Positions 25,766-33,655 of a stretch of DNA of 64,000 nt are shown piece after piece. The stretch lies in assembly GCF_003987855.1 (NCBI RefSeq), contig NZ_RXIZ01000015.1, forward strand, positions 132,778 through 196,777, in the 5' to 3' direction. The notes beneath the pieces were generated by a model. It saw nothing but the letters and a program-made list of their open reading frames with translations. It did not search any database and was not told the origin of the DNA. Origin of the DNA: Hyphomicrobium sp. GTDB lineage: Bacteria; Pseudomonadota; Alphaproteobacteria; Rhizobiales; Hyphomicrobiaceae. A program made the position numbers and the translations under genes. Every line of letters starts with the position of its first letter. Position 1 is the stretch's first letter.

Positions 25766-26155
25766 ATGCTCTACACTCTGTTGTGCTACAATAAAGAAGA
25801 CGTTGTCTGGTCCTGGAGCAAGGAAGAGGACGACGCGGTCATGGGCCGCTTGAATGTCGTCCACGAGAAACTCGTGAAGGAGGGCAAGCTCGGACCTGCG
25901 CTCCGTCTTCTGCCGACGACGACTGCGACCACGCTGCGTGGGCAGGACTTGGTCATCGATGGGCCATTCGCCGAGACAAAGGAGCAGCTGCTCGGTTTCT
26001 ACGTAATCGACGTTCCCAACCTCGACGCCGCCCTGGCGGTTGCTCGCGAGCTTTCCGCTGCCAACCCGACGAGCACCTACGAGATTCGTCCTGTCGCGCT
26101 TTACGTGCCGGAAGCCCGGCCGAATGCGCCAAAGGATCGGGTCAAAGCTTATTGA
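25766..26155 (+). CDS. YCII-related (DGPF domain) protein
   Basis: A 129-residue YciI/DGPF protein with the diagnostic IDGPFAETKEQLLGFYVID segment (about residues 68-86) and an N-terminal MLYTLLCYN strand. These ferredoxin-like-fold proteins are partners of ECF sigma factors of the ECF42 group. It is followed after one base by the sigma-factor gene (TGA 26153-26155, ATG 26157), so the two are translationally linked. RBS GGAGG lies upstream of ATG 25766. The biochemical role of DGPF proteins is not established. Confidence 0.87.
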   Translation: MLYTLLCYNKEDVVWSWSKEEDDAVMGRLNVVHEKLVKEGKLGPALRLLPTTTATTLRGQDLVIDGPFAETKEQLLGFYVIDVPNLDAALAVARELSAANPTSTYEIRPVALYVPEARPNAPKDRVKAY

Positions 26156-26156
26156 G

Positions 26157-27407
26157 ATGAGCCAAGTCATCCATGATCCCGGGCTGATCGATAGTATGCT
26201 GACGGCCTCACGGCCCCAGGCGGTCAGTGCGCTGCTCCGCTACTTCCGCGATATGGATACGGCTGAAGAGGCCTATCAGGAGGCCTGCCTTCGCGCGCTG
26301 AGGAATTGGCCGCAGAACGGCCCGCCGCGCGACCCGGTCGCCTGGCTCATCATGGTCGGACGCAACGCGGCATTGGATGGAACGCGCCGTCAAAGCCGGA
26401 CGGTCGCGTTGCCGCCGGACGAACTGATCTCCGATCTCGCCGATGCGGAAGCTCCGCTCGTAGAGCGCCTGGATGAGTCTCATTACCGCGACGACGTATT
26501 GCGGCTGCTTTTCATCTGCTGCCATCCGGAGCTTCCTGCCACCCAGCAGGTGGCGCTCGCGCTTCGCATCGTCTCCGGACTTTCGGTCAGCCAAATTGCC
26601 CGTGCGTTTCTCGTTAGCGAAGCCGCAATGGAACAACGCATCACGCGAGCGAAATCCCGTATCGCGAAAGCTGATGTGCCGTTCGAAGCGCCGGGCCCGG
26701 TCGAGCGGGGCGAGCGGCTCGCCGCGGTGGCGACGATGATCTACCTCGTCTTCAATGAGGGCTACACGGCCGGCGTCGACCCGGCGCGCGCATCGCTGTG
26801 CGATGAAGCAATACGTTTGGCGCGACTTCTCCTTCGGCTGTTTCCCACTGAACCCGAGATGATGGCTTTAACCGCGCTCATGCTGCTGCAGCAATCGCGC
26901 CTGGCCGCCCGGTTCGACAGCGATGGCGAAGCCGTTCTGCTCGAAGATCAGGATCGTTCGCTGTGGAATGCCAAGCTGATCAGCGAAGGCGTGGCGCTTC
27001 TCGATAAAGCCATGCGGCATAACCGGCCTGGGCCGTATCAGGTTCAAGCCGCGATTGCCGCCACGCATTCCCGCGCCGGGACTTTTGCAGAAACGGATTG
27101 GGCAGGGATCGATTTGCTCTATGCCGCGCTCGAGCGGATGCAGCCTTCACCCGTCGTCACGCTCAATCGCGCTGTTGCGACCGCGAAGCTTCACGGACCC
27201 GAAGCAGGTCTGGCGATGATCGCGCCACTTGAAAAACCGCTCTCTGGATACTTTCATTTCTACGGCGCCCGCGCCGCGTTCCTTCAGCAGCTTGGCCGTT
27301 CCGCCGAAGCTCGCGCTGATTTCGACCGGGCGATCGGGCTCGCCACCACACCCGCCCAGGCGGCGCACATTCGTCGCCATCTCGACCATCTGGCAGCGGA
27401 AGAGTAA
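26157..27407 (+). CDS. ECF42-type RNA polymerase sigma factor
   Basis: A 416-residue sigma-70-family factor. It has an N-terminal sigma2 domain (MDTAEEAYQEACLRALRNWP and DPVAWLIMVGRNAALDGTRR), a sigma4 helix-turn-helix (ALRIVSGLSVSQIARAFLVS, about residues 140-165), and a long C-terminal extension with TPR-like helices (about 190-416, ending AAQAAHIRRHLDHLAAEE). The C-terminal extension and the upstream DGPF gene are defining features of ECF42, which lacks a classical anti-sigma factor. It probably transcribes its own DGPF operon. The upstream in-frame start at 26040 overlaps the DGPF gene and was rejected. Confidence 0.87.
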   Translation: MSQVIHDPGLIDSMLTASRPQAVSALLRYFRDMDTAEEAYQEACLRALRNWPQNGPPRDPVAWLIMVGRNAALDGTRRQSRTVALPPDELISDLADAEAPLVERLDESHYRDDVLRLLFICCHPELPATQQVALALRIVSGLSVSQIARAFLVSEAAMEQRITRAKSRIAKADVPFEAPGPVERGERLAAVATMIYLVFNEGYTAGVDPARASLCDEAIRLARLLLRLFPTEPEMMALTALMLLQQSRLAARFDSDGEAVLLEDQDRSLWNAKLISEGVALLDKAMRHNRPGPYQVQAAIAATHSRAGTFAETDWAGIDLLYAALERMQPSPVVTLNRAVATAKLHGPEAGLAMIAPLEKPLSGYFHFYGARAAFLQQLGRSAEARADFDRAIGLATTPAQAAHIRRHLDHLAAEE

Positions 27408-27418
27408 TTAGCAGGTTC

Positions 27419-27454
27419 GCGAAACCGGGCGACCCACACCGCGCCCGATTTCGC
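27419..27454. terminator. Hairpin between convergent sigma and small-protein genes
   Basis: GCGAAACCGGGCG and CGCCCGATTTCGC form a 13-bp stem with a single mismatch (a wobble pair on the minus transcript) and a 10-nt loop. It sits exactly between two convergent stop codons, as expected for a bidirectional terminator. Confidence 0.6.
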
Positions 27455-27465
27455 AAACTGGATGC

Positions 27466-27678
27466 TTACTTAGATTTCTTGTTGCGCGAGTCGAGGCACT
27501 TGCCCTTTTCGAGGTACTTGTAGGTGCCCTTGCAAGCCTTCCACCCTTTGATGTGGTGAGCTTTGTGGTGTCCCGTATGCTTCTGCGCTTTGGCTTTCGC
27601 CTTGGCAGCATACGCTGCCGGAGTTGCGCTGAAAGCAACGAGGACTGCCGCGACGGCGAGCAGAATCTTGGATTTCAT
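27466..27678 (-). CDS. Small secreted Lys/His-rich basic protein
   Basis: A 70-residue protein with a clear signal peptide (KSKILLAVAAVLVAFSATPAAYA) and a very basic mature part (KAKAKAQKHTGHHKAHHIKG) containing two Cys (WKACKGTYKYLEKGKCLDSR) that could pair. Start ATG 27678 has GGGGGAA 11-17 nt upstream. No family recognised. Small basic periplasmic proteins of this kind are common in this group, and function is unknown. Confidence 0.65.
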   Translation of the reverse strand: MKSKILLAVAAVLVAFSATPAAYAAKAKAKAQKHTGHHKAHHIKGWKACKGTYKYLEKGKCLDSRNKKSK

Positions 27679-27918
27679 CAGATGGTTCCCCCACAAAAAA
27701 CAGGCATGCCAAATCGTTCCGCGGACGGACGACTCGGTGCCCTGCGCTCAATTATCCCGGATATGTGACAAGCTCTTGAAGCGCGCCGCAGTAAGATCCG
27801 TCTGGGGTGTGCGTTCGCCGCGCGTTCAACACAGTCTCGTCGGCTAAAGCGGCTTTATTTCAATTTGCTAGCTCTTGTTGACTGGGGTCAACGCGGCCGC
27901 ATTCCGTCGGATTAGAAA

Positions 27919-27946
27919 ACTCTGCGGGAATTTGTCAGCAAGGAGT
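27919..27946 (+). promoter_or_regulatory. Hairpin sequestering the hsp20 Shine-Dalgarno, possible RNA thermometer
   Basis: ACTCTGC (27919-27925) can pair with GCA-AG-GAGT (27938-27946) through seven base pairs with a 2-nt bulge and a 12-nt loop. This buries the AAGGAG ribosome binding site of the hsp20 gene. ROSE-type thermosensors with bulged weak stems are known in leaders of rhizobial small heat-shock genes. This is a candidate only. Confidence 0.35.
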
Positions 27947-27953
27947 ATGTGCT

Positions 27954-28493
27954 ATGGCAGAACCTGCAGTAAAGCTCCCCCTGAAATCTGAGAAAGCAGA
28001 AGCGACCACGCCGCAACGGCGCGATTGGTGGCCGATGGAGAACATTCGCCGCCAGCTCGGCGAACTCGTTGATGATTTCGATCGTAGCTTTCTTCGCTCG
28101 CCATTCCGGGGCTCGCTCCTCGACGTCGAGCCTTTGCTGAAGCGCGAGCTGACGTGGACATCCGCTCCTCCCGTCGACATCGTTGAGAAGGAGCATGCCT
28201 ACGAGATCTCCGCCGAGCTCCCGGGAATGGACGAGAGCAACATCGACGTGAAGGTTGCCAATGGCATGCTGGCGATCAAGGGCGAGAAGAAAGAAGACAA
28301 GGAAGAAAAGAAGAAGGACTATTACCTGTCCGAGCGCCGCTACGGTTCCTTCGAACGTCGCTTCAGCGTTCCTGAGGGCGTCGACACCAACAAGATCGAA
28401 GCGAGCTTTAAGAAGGGCGTCCTGACCGTCACGCTGCCGAAAACGACGGAAGCGAAAGCCGCTGAAAAGAAAATTTCAATAAAAGCGGCTTGA
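27954..28493 (+). CDS. Hsp20/alpha-crystallin small heat-shock protein
   Basis: A 179-residue ATP-independent holdase. A variable N-terminal arm (residues 1-65) precedes the alpha-crystallin domain (about 72-165), with VDIVEKEHAYEISAELPGM at its start and the diagnostic FKKGVLTVTLPKT near 155. The C-terminal tail ends KKISIKAA, with an I-x-I-like anchor (ISI). AAGGAG lies 8 nt before ATG 27954. The leader can fold over this site, and the inverted repeat GTTGAC-TGGG-GTCAAC at 27877-27892 lies upstream. Monocistronic, with a terminator directly downstream. Confidence 0.92.
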   Translation: MAEPAVKLPLKSEKAEATTPQRRDWWPMENIRRQLGELVDDFDRSFLRSPFRGSLLDVEPLLKRELTWTSAPPVDIVEKEHAYEISAELPGMDESNIDVKVANGMLAIKGEKKEDKEEKKKDYYLSERRYGSFERRFSVPEGVDTNKIEASFKKGVLTVTLPKTTEAKAAEKKISIKAA

Positions 28494-28507
28494 TCTCCCG
28501 ACGCTCG

Positions 28508-28541
28508 AGCCCGCCGCGAGTCCATCTCCGGCGGGCTTTTT
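28508..28541 (+). terminator. Rho-independent terminator of hsp20
   Basis: AGCCCGCCG and CGGCGGGCT form a 9-bp GC-rich stem with a 12-nt loop, followed by a run of five T. It begins 15 nt after the hsp20 stop codon. Confidence 0.85.
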
Positions 28542-28606
28542 CTATGCGAGACTTCTGCGAAGCCGAAGATAAGGCGGACCGCAGCGGGAGCGATCTTGCG
28601 ATCGCT

Positions 28607-29728
28607 TCACGCCGTGTTCAGCGTCCAAACCACGAGTTCGCCGATGACCTTGTCGAAAGCAGTGTTCAACGCCGCGGCGACGCTCGCTTGATCGGTGATG
28701 GTGGCTGGAACGCTCGCCGTGAAAAGCTTGGCGCCGAGAATCTGGCCGCCGTCTCCGACAATCTTAGCTGAGAACGCGATTTCCGCTGTTGGATGATCTG
28801 ACACGATGACCTGGAAGCTGCGCAAATCGATCACCAGTTGGTAATCGACCTTCAGCGCGTCCGGTTGCCGCCCCATGACCTTGAGGTAGCCGGCGTTCTC
28901 GAAGCTCTGCACGACGCGCGACTGAAATACGCGGCTGAGCGTATCCGGCCATTTCCCGTCGAACGCCGGTGACCGCTCTCCGCTGGGCGTTATCACCGCG
29001 ACCTGATCGTTGAACACGCTGCCGACCACGTCCGGCTCGGGCACCACAAGTTGGCCCTCTGGTATCTTGGTAATGCCGTTGAATTTCTGCACGGGCAGAA
29101 TGTCGATGACAGGAACGTTCGCCTTCTTGCCACCCCCTGTCAAACGCTCAAGACCCGAGAGAATGCCGTCGACCTTGTCAGAATTCTTGGCGAGCGCGGC
29201 GGAGAACGTGTCGATATTGGCGATCAGCGTTTTCAACGGTTCGCGATTTTCGGCGATGACGTCATCGATACGCCGCAGCAGGCCGCGCGCCGAGTCGGTG
29301 ATGCTGTGCGTCGCGTTCGGATCGACGGTCAAGAGCGGAGGCTCGCTGCCGCTAGCCGCTATCGGCGCGGCGTTCGGCACGCCGCCCATGAGTGAAAGAA
29401 CGGGAGAACTCGTCAGTCCCTGAAACTCAATGCCGACTTTGGTGTCGGAACGCACCGGCGTGTCACGATCAACCGACATGACGGCCGTGACCACCTTGGG
29501 ATTTGCAGTATCGAGTTCGAGCGCCACGACTTCACCGACCCTGATGCCGTTGAAGAGGACCGCCGATCCCTTGAGGAGCCCGGACACCGAACCATCAAAC
29601 TGAGCACGATATCGCGCTTGTTGCGTCAGCCCTCCGGCATGGTTGAGCCAGTAGACGAAGGCGAAAGCGGCTACGACGGTCGCCAGCGTAAAAAGTCCGA
29701 TGAGCGTATAGCGTGCGCGGATTTCCAT
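28607..29728 (-). CDS. MlaD/MCE protein fused to a PqiC-like auxiliary domain
   Basis: A 373-residue protein. It has one N-terminal membrane anchor (YTLIGLFTLATVVAAFAFVYWL) and an MCE domain (about 38-115; GSVSGLLKGSAVLFNGIRVG). A helical coiled segment follows (about 150-205), then a C-terminal domain (about 215-370; LPVQKFNGITK, DTLSRVFQSRVVQSFENAG and VDYQLVIDLRSFQV) resembling the ABC_trans_aux/PqiC lipoprotein family. In related operons the latter is normally a separate lipoprotein gene. The protein would bridge the inner-membrane lipid transporter and the periplasm. ATG 29728 is preferred over TTG 29740. Confidence 0.8.
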   Translation of the reverse strand: MEIRARYTLIGLFTLATVVAAFAFVYWLNHAGGLTQQARYRAQFDGSVSGLLKGSAVLFNGIRVGEVVALELDTANPKVVTAVMSVDRDTPVRSDTKVGIEFQGLTSSPVLSLMGGVPNAAPIAASGSEPPLLTVDPNATHSITDSARGLLRRIDDVIAENREPLKTLIANIDTFSAALAKNSDKVDGILSGLERLTGGGKKANVPVIDILPVQKFNGITKIPEGQLVVPEPDVVGSVFNDQVAVITPSGERSPAFDGKWPDTLSRVFQSRVVQSFENAGYLKVMGRQPDALKVDYQLVIDLRSFQVIVSDHPTAEIAFSAKIVGDGGQILGAKLFTASVPATITDQASVAAALNTAFDKVIGELVVWTLNTA

Positions 29729-29736
29729 GCTGTGCC

Positions 29737-30528
29737 TCAAGCCGATCTATGTTCGTGTGAATGTTCGAGCAGACGGCCGCGCCGGCCGCGGAAATAGGAT
29801 TTGACCCAAGGATGCTCGCTCGCGAGCATCGCTGCGATGGGCCCATCCGCTACGATCTTTCCGTCCGCCAGCACGGCAATGCGGTCGCAAACGGTGTGCA
29901 GGCTGTTGAGATCATGTGTGATCATGAACACGGTCAGTCCGAGGGTTTGCTGCAGGGTCCGAATAAGGGAATCGAAGTCGCCCGCGGATATCGGATCGAG
30001 GCCCGAGGTTGGCTCATCAAGAAAGACGACCTCCGGATCGAGCGCCAGCGCACGAGCCATCGCAACGCGCTTGGTCATTCCGCCGGAAAGCTCGGAGGGA
30101 AGCTTGTTCGCGTCCTTTCGCGAAAGGCCCACCATCGCGAGTTTCGTTGCCGCGATTTCATCGAGCAGATGTTCGGGAAGATGTAGAAATTCGCGCATCG
30201 GAAATTGCACGTTCTGCATCACCGTCAGCGATGAGTAGAGCGCACCGTTTTGGAAGAGAACGCCCCATCTGCGTTGAAGCTTCTGCCGGGCGGCATCGTC
30301 GATGCTGTCGAGATCCGTGCCGAAAACCGCAATGGTCCCTGACCGCTTCGGGAGCAATCCCAGGATCGTCCGCAGCAGCACGGATTTTCCGCTCCCTGAA
30401 CCACCGACGAGCCCTAGGATTTGCCCGGCTTGGACATCGAGGCAGAGATGATCGAGCACATTGCGATCGCGAAATCCCACGACGAGATCGCGGACGCTGA
30501 GCACGGGCTGTTCCATCGGGGTGAGCAT
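29737..30528 (-). CDS. Mla-type lipid transporter ATP-binding protein
   Basis: A 263-residue ABC ATPase of the MlaF/Ttg2A class. It has Walker A GLVGGSGSGKSVLLR, Q-loop FQNGALYSSLTV, signature LSGGMTKRVAMARAL and Walker B VVFLDEPTSGLDP; the LSGGM variant is typical of MlaF. It energises phospholipid movement between the membranes. It lies 4 nt after the permease gene and 8 nt before the MlaD-like gene. The start is 30528 or 30516, both lacking a strong Shine-Dalgarno sequence, and coupling to the upstream stop is likely. Confidence 0.87.
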   Translation of the reverse strand: MLTPMEQPVLSVRDLVVGFRDRNVLDHLCLDVQAGQILGLVGGSGSGKSVLLRTILGLLPKRSGTIAVFGTDLDSIDDAARQKLQRRWGVLFQNGALYSSLTVMQNVQFPMREFLHLPEHLLDEIAATKLAMVGLSRKDANKLPSELSGGMTKRVAMARALALDPEVVFLDEPTSGLDPISAGDFDSLIRTLQQTLGLTVFMITHDLNSLHTVCDRIAVLADGKIVADGPIAAMLASEHPWVKSYFRGRRGRLLEHSHEHRSA

Positions 30529-30532
30529 CCGA

Positions 30533-31678
30533 TCACATCCCGATCGACGCGAAGAAAACGGCAAAAAGGCCGTCGAGGACGATCACGAGAAAGATCGACG
30601 TGACGACGGAGGCGGTTGTTCTGAGGCCCAGCGACTCGGCGCTGCCGCCGACCTTCAGCCCCTCCGTGCAGGCGACGGCGCCAATGACGAACGCCATGAA
30701 CGGTGCCTTGATCATCCCGACTTTGAAGTGCGTCATCGAGATCGCCTCCTTGAGGCGAGCGATGTAGATCTCCGGGCTCATGCCGCCGTAGAGCCACGCC
30801 ACAAGCTCACCGCCGTAAAGCGCCGACATCGCACCCAGAAACGTGAGCAGTGGCAGGCCTATCACCAGCGCGACGATGCGAGGCAAGATCAGCACGTCGA
30901 CGGGATTGAATCCCATAGTGCGGAGCGCGTCGATCTCCTCGCGCATCTTCATCGAGCCGAGTTCAGCGGTGTAAGAACTTCCCGAACGTCCGGCGACCAT
31001 GATGGCGACGATGAGCACGCCGATCTCGCGCAAGACGAGAATGCCGACCATATCGACGACGTAGTCGTCGGCGCCGAACTTCCTGAAATGAAAGAAGCCC
31101 TGTTGGGCGATGATGCTGCCGATCAGGAAGGTGATCAGCAGGATGATCGGAATGGCCTGCCATGCCACGCGATCGAGCTGGTGCACGGCCGATGTGAAAC
31201 GAAAGGTCGAGGGCTTGAGGATGGCCCGTCCTGCGGCGGCGCAAACGGCGCCGACCATGTTGAGCAGGAGAAGAAAACCCTTCCCCCAACCGACGACCGT
31301 TTCGCCAAGAGCCGCGAGGCCCGTGAATTCATTCCGGGGCGTCACCTGCTCTTTGTCGGCACGGACACTCGCATCTTCAACGGAACGAAAAAGAACATCG
31401 TAGCGGCTTTCGAGGCCAACGATCGTCGGCTCATGTCCGCGGGATCTCAGGGTCGCCGCAAGGCGCGAAAGCTCCCACGCGCCGAAGGTGTCGAACGCCT
31501 CGATCCCCCGCATGTCGATCGTCACCGCTTTGCGGGAGCTGTCCGAAAGGAAGGCGTCGATCAGATGATCGAGCTGCTTGGTGTCGGAACCCGTCCAGCC
31601 GCCGCGAGCCACGAGCATCGTGCCGGGTCCGGTGAGATCGATGGTCAGCAGGGGGTTAGGCAGGGCATTGCTGTTCAC
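30533..31678 (-). CDS. MlaE-type ABC permease with N-terminal STAS domain
   Basis: A 381-residue protein with an N-terminal STAS-like domain (about 1-95; AVTIDMRGIEAFDTFGAWEL) and a C-terminal MlaE permease domain (about 130-380; RSGSSYTAELGSMKMREEIDAL is the family signature). There are five or six membrane spans. In E. coli the STAS component is a separate protein (MlaB), but fused forms are common in alphaproteobacteria. GTG 31678 is chosen, because upstream codons to 31762 are Arg-rich and not protein-like. First gene of the Mla-type operon. Confidence 0.82.
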   Translation of the reverse strand: MNSNALPNPLLTIDLTGPGTMLVARGGWTGSDTKQLDHLIDAFLSDSSRKAVTIDMRGIEAFDTFGAWELSRLAATLRSRGHEPTIVGLESRYDVLFRSVEDASVRADKEQVTPRNEFTGLAALGETVVGWGKGFLLLLNMVGAVCAAAGRAILKPSTFRFTSAVHQLDRVAWQAIPIILLITFLIGSIIAQQGFFHFRKFGADDYVVDMVGILVLREIGVLIVAIMVAGRSGSSYTAELGSMKMREEIDALRTMGFNPVDVLILPRIVALVIGLPLLTFLGAMSALYGGELVAWLYGGMSPEIYIARLKEAISMTHFKVGMIKAPFMAFVIGAVACTEGLKVGGSAESLGLRTTASVVTSIFLVIVLDGLFAVFFASIGM

Positions 31679-31921
31679 GCTGCTCAGTCCCGATTCCGCA
31701 GTTGCACGACGAGGTCGCCTGCTCGCCCGCCGGCGGGCCGAACACCCGCATCTGGCTACCATGGGCGGGGTGGCGGACGCTGATCTGGGTCAAACCGGTT
31801 TGGCGAAGGAAATTCACCCCGATCCGGGCGCGCTGGTGCGAATGTTGCCCCTTGGATGCAATGAGGCAGCCACAATCGATGACTATTGGGATGCCCGGAA
31901 ACATCCAATGAGGTAAATCGA

Positions 31922-32290
31922 ATGCGCTTTTTCGTGATGGGCTTGGCAGCGGCCGGTATTCTGGCGTCAACGGCATCTGTGCAGGCTCAGACCATTCGTC
32001 TGGACGACCGCGGGTTCTCCTTCAGGTTCGGCCCGAATGACCGTCGCGGCGATGTCGAAGGCAAGCGCGCCAGTTGCGAAGTTTATGCGCGCATCGCACA
32101 GGTCCAGGCGGATGCGAACAATCGCTTCCGGTGCGGCTATCGCGGTCCGCGCTGGGATTCCGATCTGCGCGGCCATTTCATGTGGTGCCGTTGGGCGCCG
32201 CGTCGCGCAATTTTCGACGAACAGCGCGGACGCGCGGAGCAGTTGCAGGATTGCTTCAACCGGCTCGGCGACTTCGATGATCGCCGCTAA
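31922..32290 (+). CDS. Small secreted hypothetical protein
   Basis: A 122-residue protein with a signal peptide (FFVMGLAAAGILASTASVQAQ) and an Arg-rich mature region with four Cys (RASCEVYARIAQVQADANNR, RCGYRG, FMWCRWA and QDCFNRL) that could form two disulfides. ATG 31922 has GAGG upstream. Followed by a strong terminator. No named family recognised; similar small periplasmic proteins occur in Rhizobiales. Confidence 0.7.
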   Translation: MRFFVMGLAAAGILASTASVQAQTIRLDDRGFSFRFGPNDRRGDVEGKRASCEVYARIAQVQADANNRFRCGYRGPRWDSDLRGHFMWCRWAPRRAIFDEQRGRAEQLQDCFNRLGDFDDRR

Positions 32291-32318
32291 CCGATAGTCC
32301 AAAGCCTCGAATGCAAAA

Positions 32319-32352
32319 CGCCCCGCTCGCAGATACGAGCGGGGCGTATTTT
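32319..32352 (+). terminator. Strong rho-independent terminator
   Basis: CGCCCCGCTCG and CGAGCGGGGCG pair perfectly (11 bp) around a 6-nt loop and are followed by TATTTTAT. It ends the small secreted-protein gene and can also serve the convergent DUF3300 gene. Confidence 0.88.
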
Positions 32353-32367
32353 ATCGCTGCCGGCCTA

Positions 32368-33456
32368 TTAGCGCCGCCGTCCTCCACCACGTCGTGCGCC
32401 GCCGCGATGAGCTGCTGGCGCGCGCCGGATGTGGGCGGGACGGGCGGCATTGCCTCCGCCGCCTCTCTTGACGAAGTTTTGATTGCCGCCGCCGCCGGTG
32501 CGCCGGCGCACCGTCTGCGGATTGCGGGCGTGCGTCTTGGAGAAGTTACGGCCATTTTTGCGGAGCTCCGCGCCGTGGTTGAAGTTCTTGTTGACCACGG
32601 AATGATCGGTTTTCTGCAGGCGGCGCTCGATGTCCGCGCGGCTGAAATCCTTGCCGCGGTGTTCGCCGCGCCAGCGATGATCCGGATTGTGCTTCCAGAC
32701 TTGATTGTTGATGCGATGCCGGTCGCCGTTGATCGCATTCCAACGGTTCACGTTGATGTCGATATGGCGATCGCGCCAGTTCCAATGGTTCCAGCCCCAG
32801 ATGCCGCCGGCTATCGCGATGCCGCCGAGGCCCCAGAAGTAACCGTCGACAAACGCCGCGCCAGGGTATCCCCAATAATAGGGAGGATAGTCCGGATACC
32901 ACCACGGGCCGTAGACGACGGACGGTTCGTAGACGGGCACGTAGACGACGTCGGGATCGGACGGCCGGATGATGTAGGAGCCGTCCTGTTGCGTGACGGT
33001 CTGTTGCGAGTTGCTCCTGAGGTGCCCGCTCGAGTCGGCCTTCTGGCGCAGGAACTGCACTTCATTCATCACGTCGTCTTGTTGGGCGAGGAAGGCATCG
33101 CCGAGCCTCTGCGTCCAATCGAGCTGATCGCTCATCATCTTGAGGACGTCAGGAAACTGAACAAGCGCCTTGATGCTTGGATCCCAAGTCTTGGCCTTCA
33201 AGGCATCGACGAGGGCGGCGCCCTTGAGATCTGCATTCGCCGGATCGGTCCGCCAGCGCTCGGCTTCCACGACGTCCAGCGGATAGGTCGCTGCCATTAA
33301 TACGTTCGATAGAAGGTCGTCCGGATAAAGCGCGATGGGCGCCAGCATCTGGTCGAGTTGCTGCTTGGAGAGCTTTTGATCGTCGGCCCATGCAGGCGCG
33401 GCTGCGGCCAACGCGAGGAGAGCGAACACCACAATGGATCGAAGGAATGACGTCAT
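32368..33456 (-). CDS. DUF3300 domain protein, exported
   Basis: A 362-residue protein with a signal peptide (MTSFLRSIVVFALLALAAAAP) and a DUF3300 domain with its diagnostic LDQMLAPIALYPDDLLS and LMAATYPLDVVEAERW (about 35-75). A Trp/Tyr/Pro-rich middle follows (YPDYPPYYWGYPG), then a basic Arg/Asn/Gly-rich tail ending RRGGGRRR. DUF3300 proteins are envelope proteins of unknown function. ATG 33456 has GGAGG 9-5 nt upstream, and an extension to 33789 is rejected as non-coding upstream DNA. Confidence 0.85.
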   Translation of the reverse strand: MTSFLRSIVVFALLALAAAAPAWADDQKLSKQQLDQMLAPIALYPDDLLSNVLMAATYPLDVVEAERWRTDPANADLKGAALVDALKAKTWDPSIKALVQFPDVLKMMSDQLDWTQRLGDAFLAQQDDVMNEVQFLRQKADSSGHLRSNSQQTVTQQDGSYIIRPSDPDVVYVPVYEPSVVYGPWWYPDYPPYYWGYPGAAFVDGYFWGLGGIAIAGGIWGWNHWNWRDRHIDINVNRWNAINGDRHRINNQVWKHNPDHRWRGEHRGKDFSRADIERRLQKTDHSVVNKNFNHGAELRKNGRNFSKTHARNPQTVRRRTGGGGNQNFVKRGGGGNAARPAHIRRAPAAHRGGARRGGGRRR

Positions 33457-33655
33457 CTGTGCCTCCGGCCGCGGTCCCGGCCATGACTTCGAAGCGAGCC
33501 GAATTCTCGCCGCGACATTGGGAAATGTCTTGCGGCGATCACCCATAGTCAAACGAATAGCGTATTGCGATGCGCTAAGGGCCTTGAGACGAACGTTCAG
33601 TGTAGATTGAGAACGCAATTTTATCGACCCGGCCGCCGGGGCGACGGAAGCCCGC

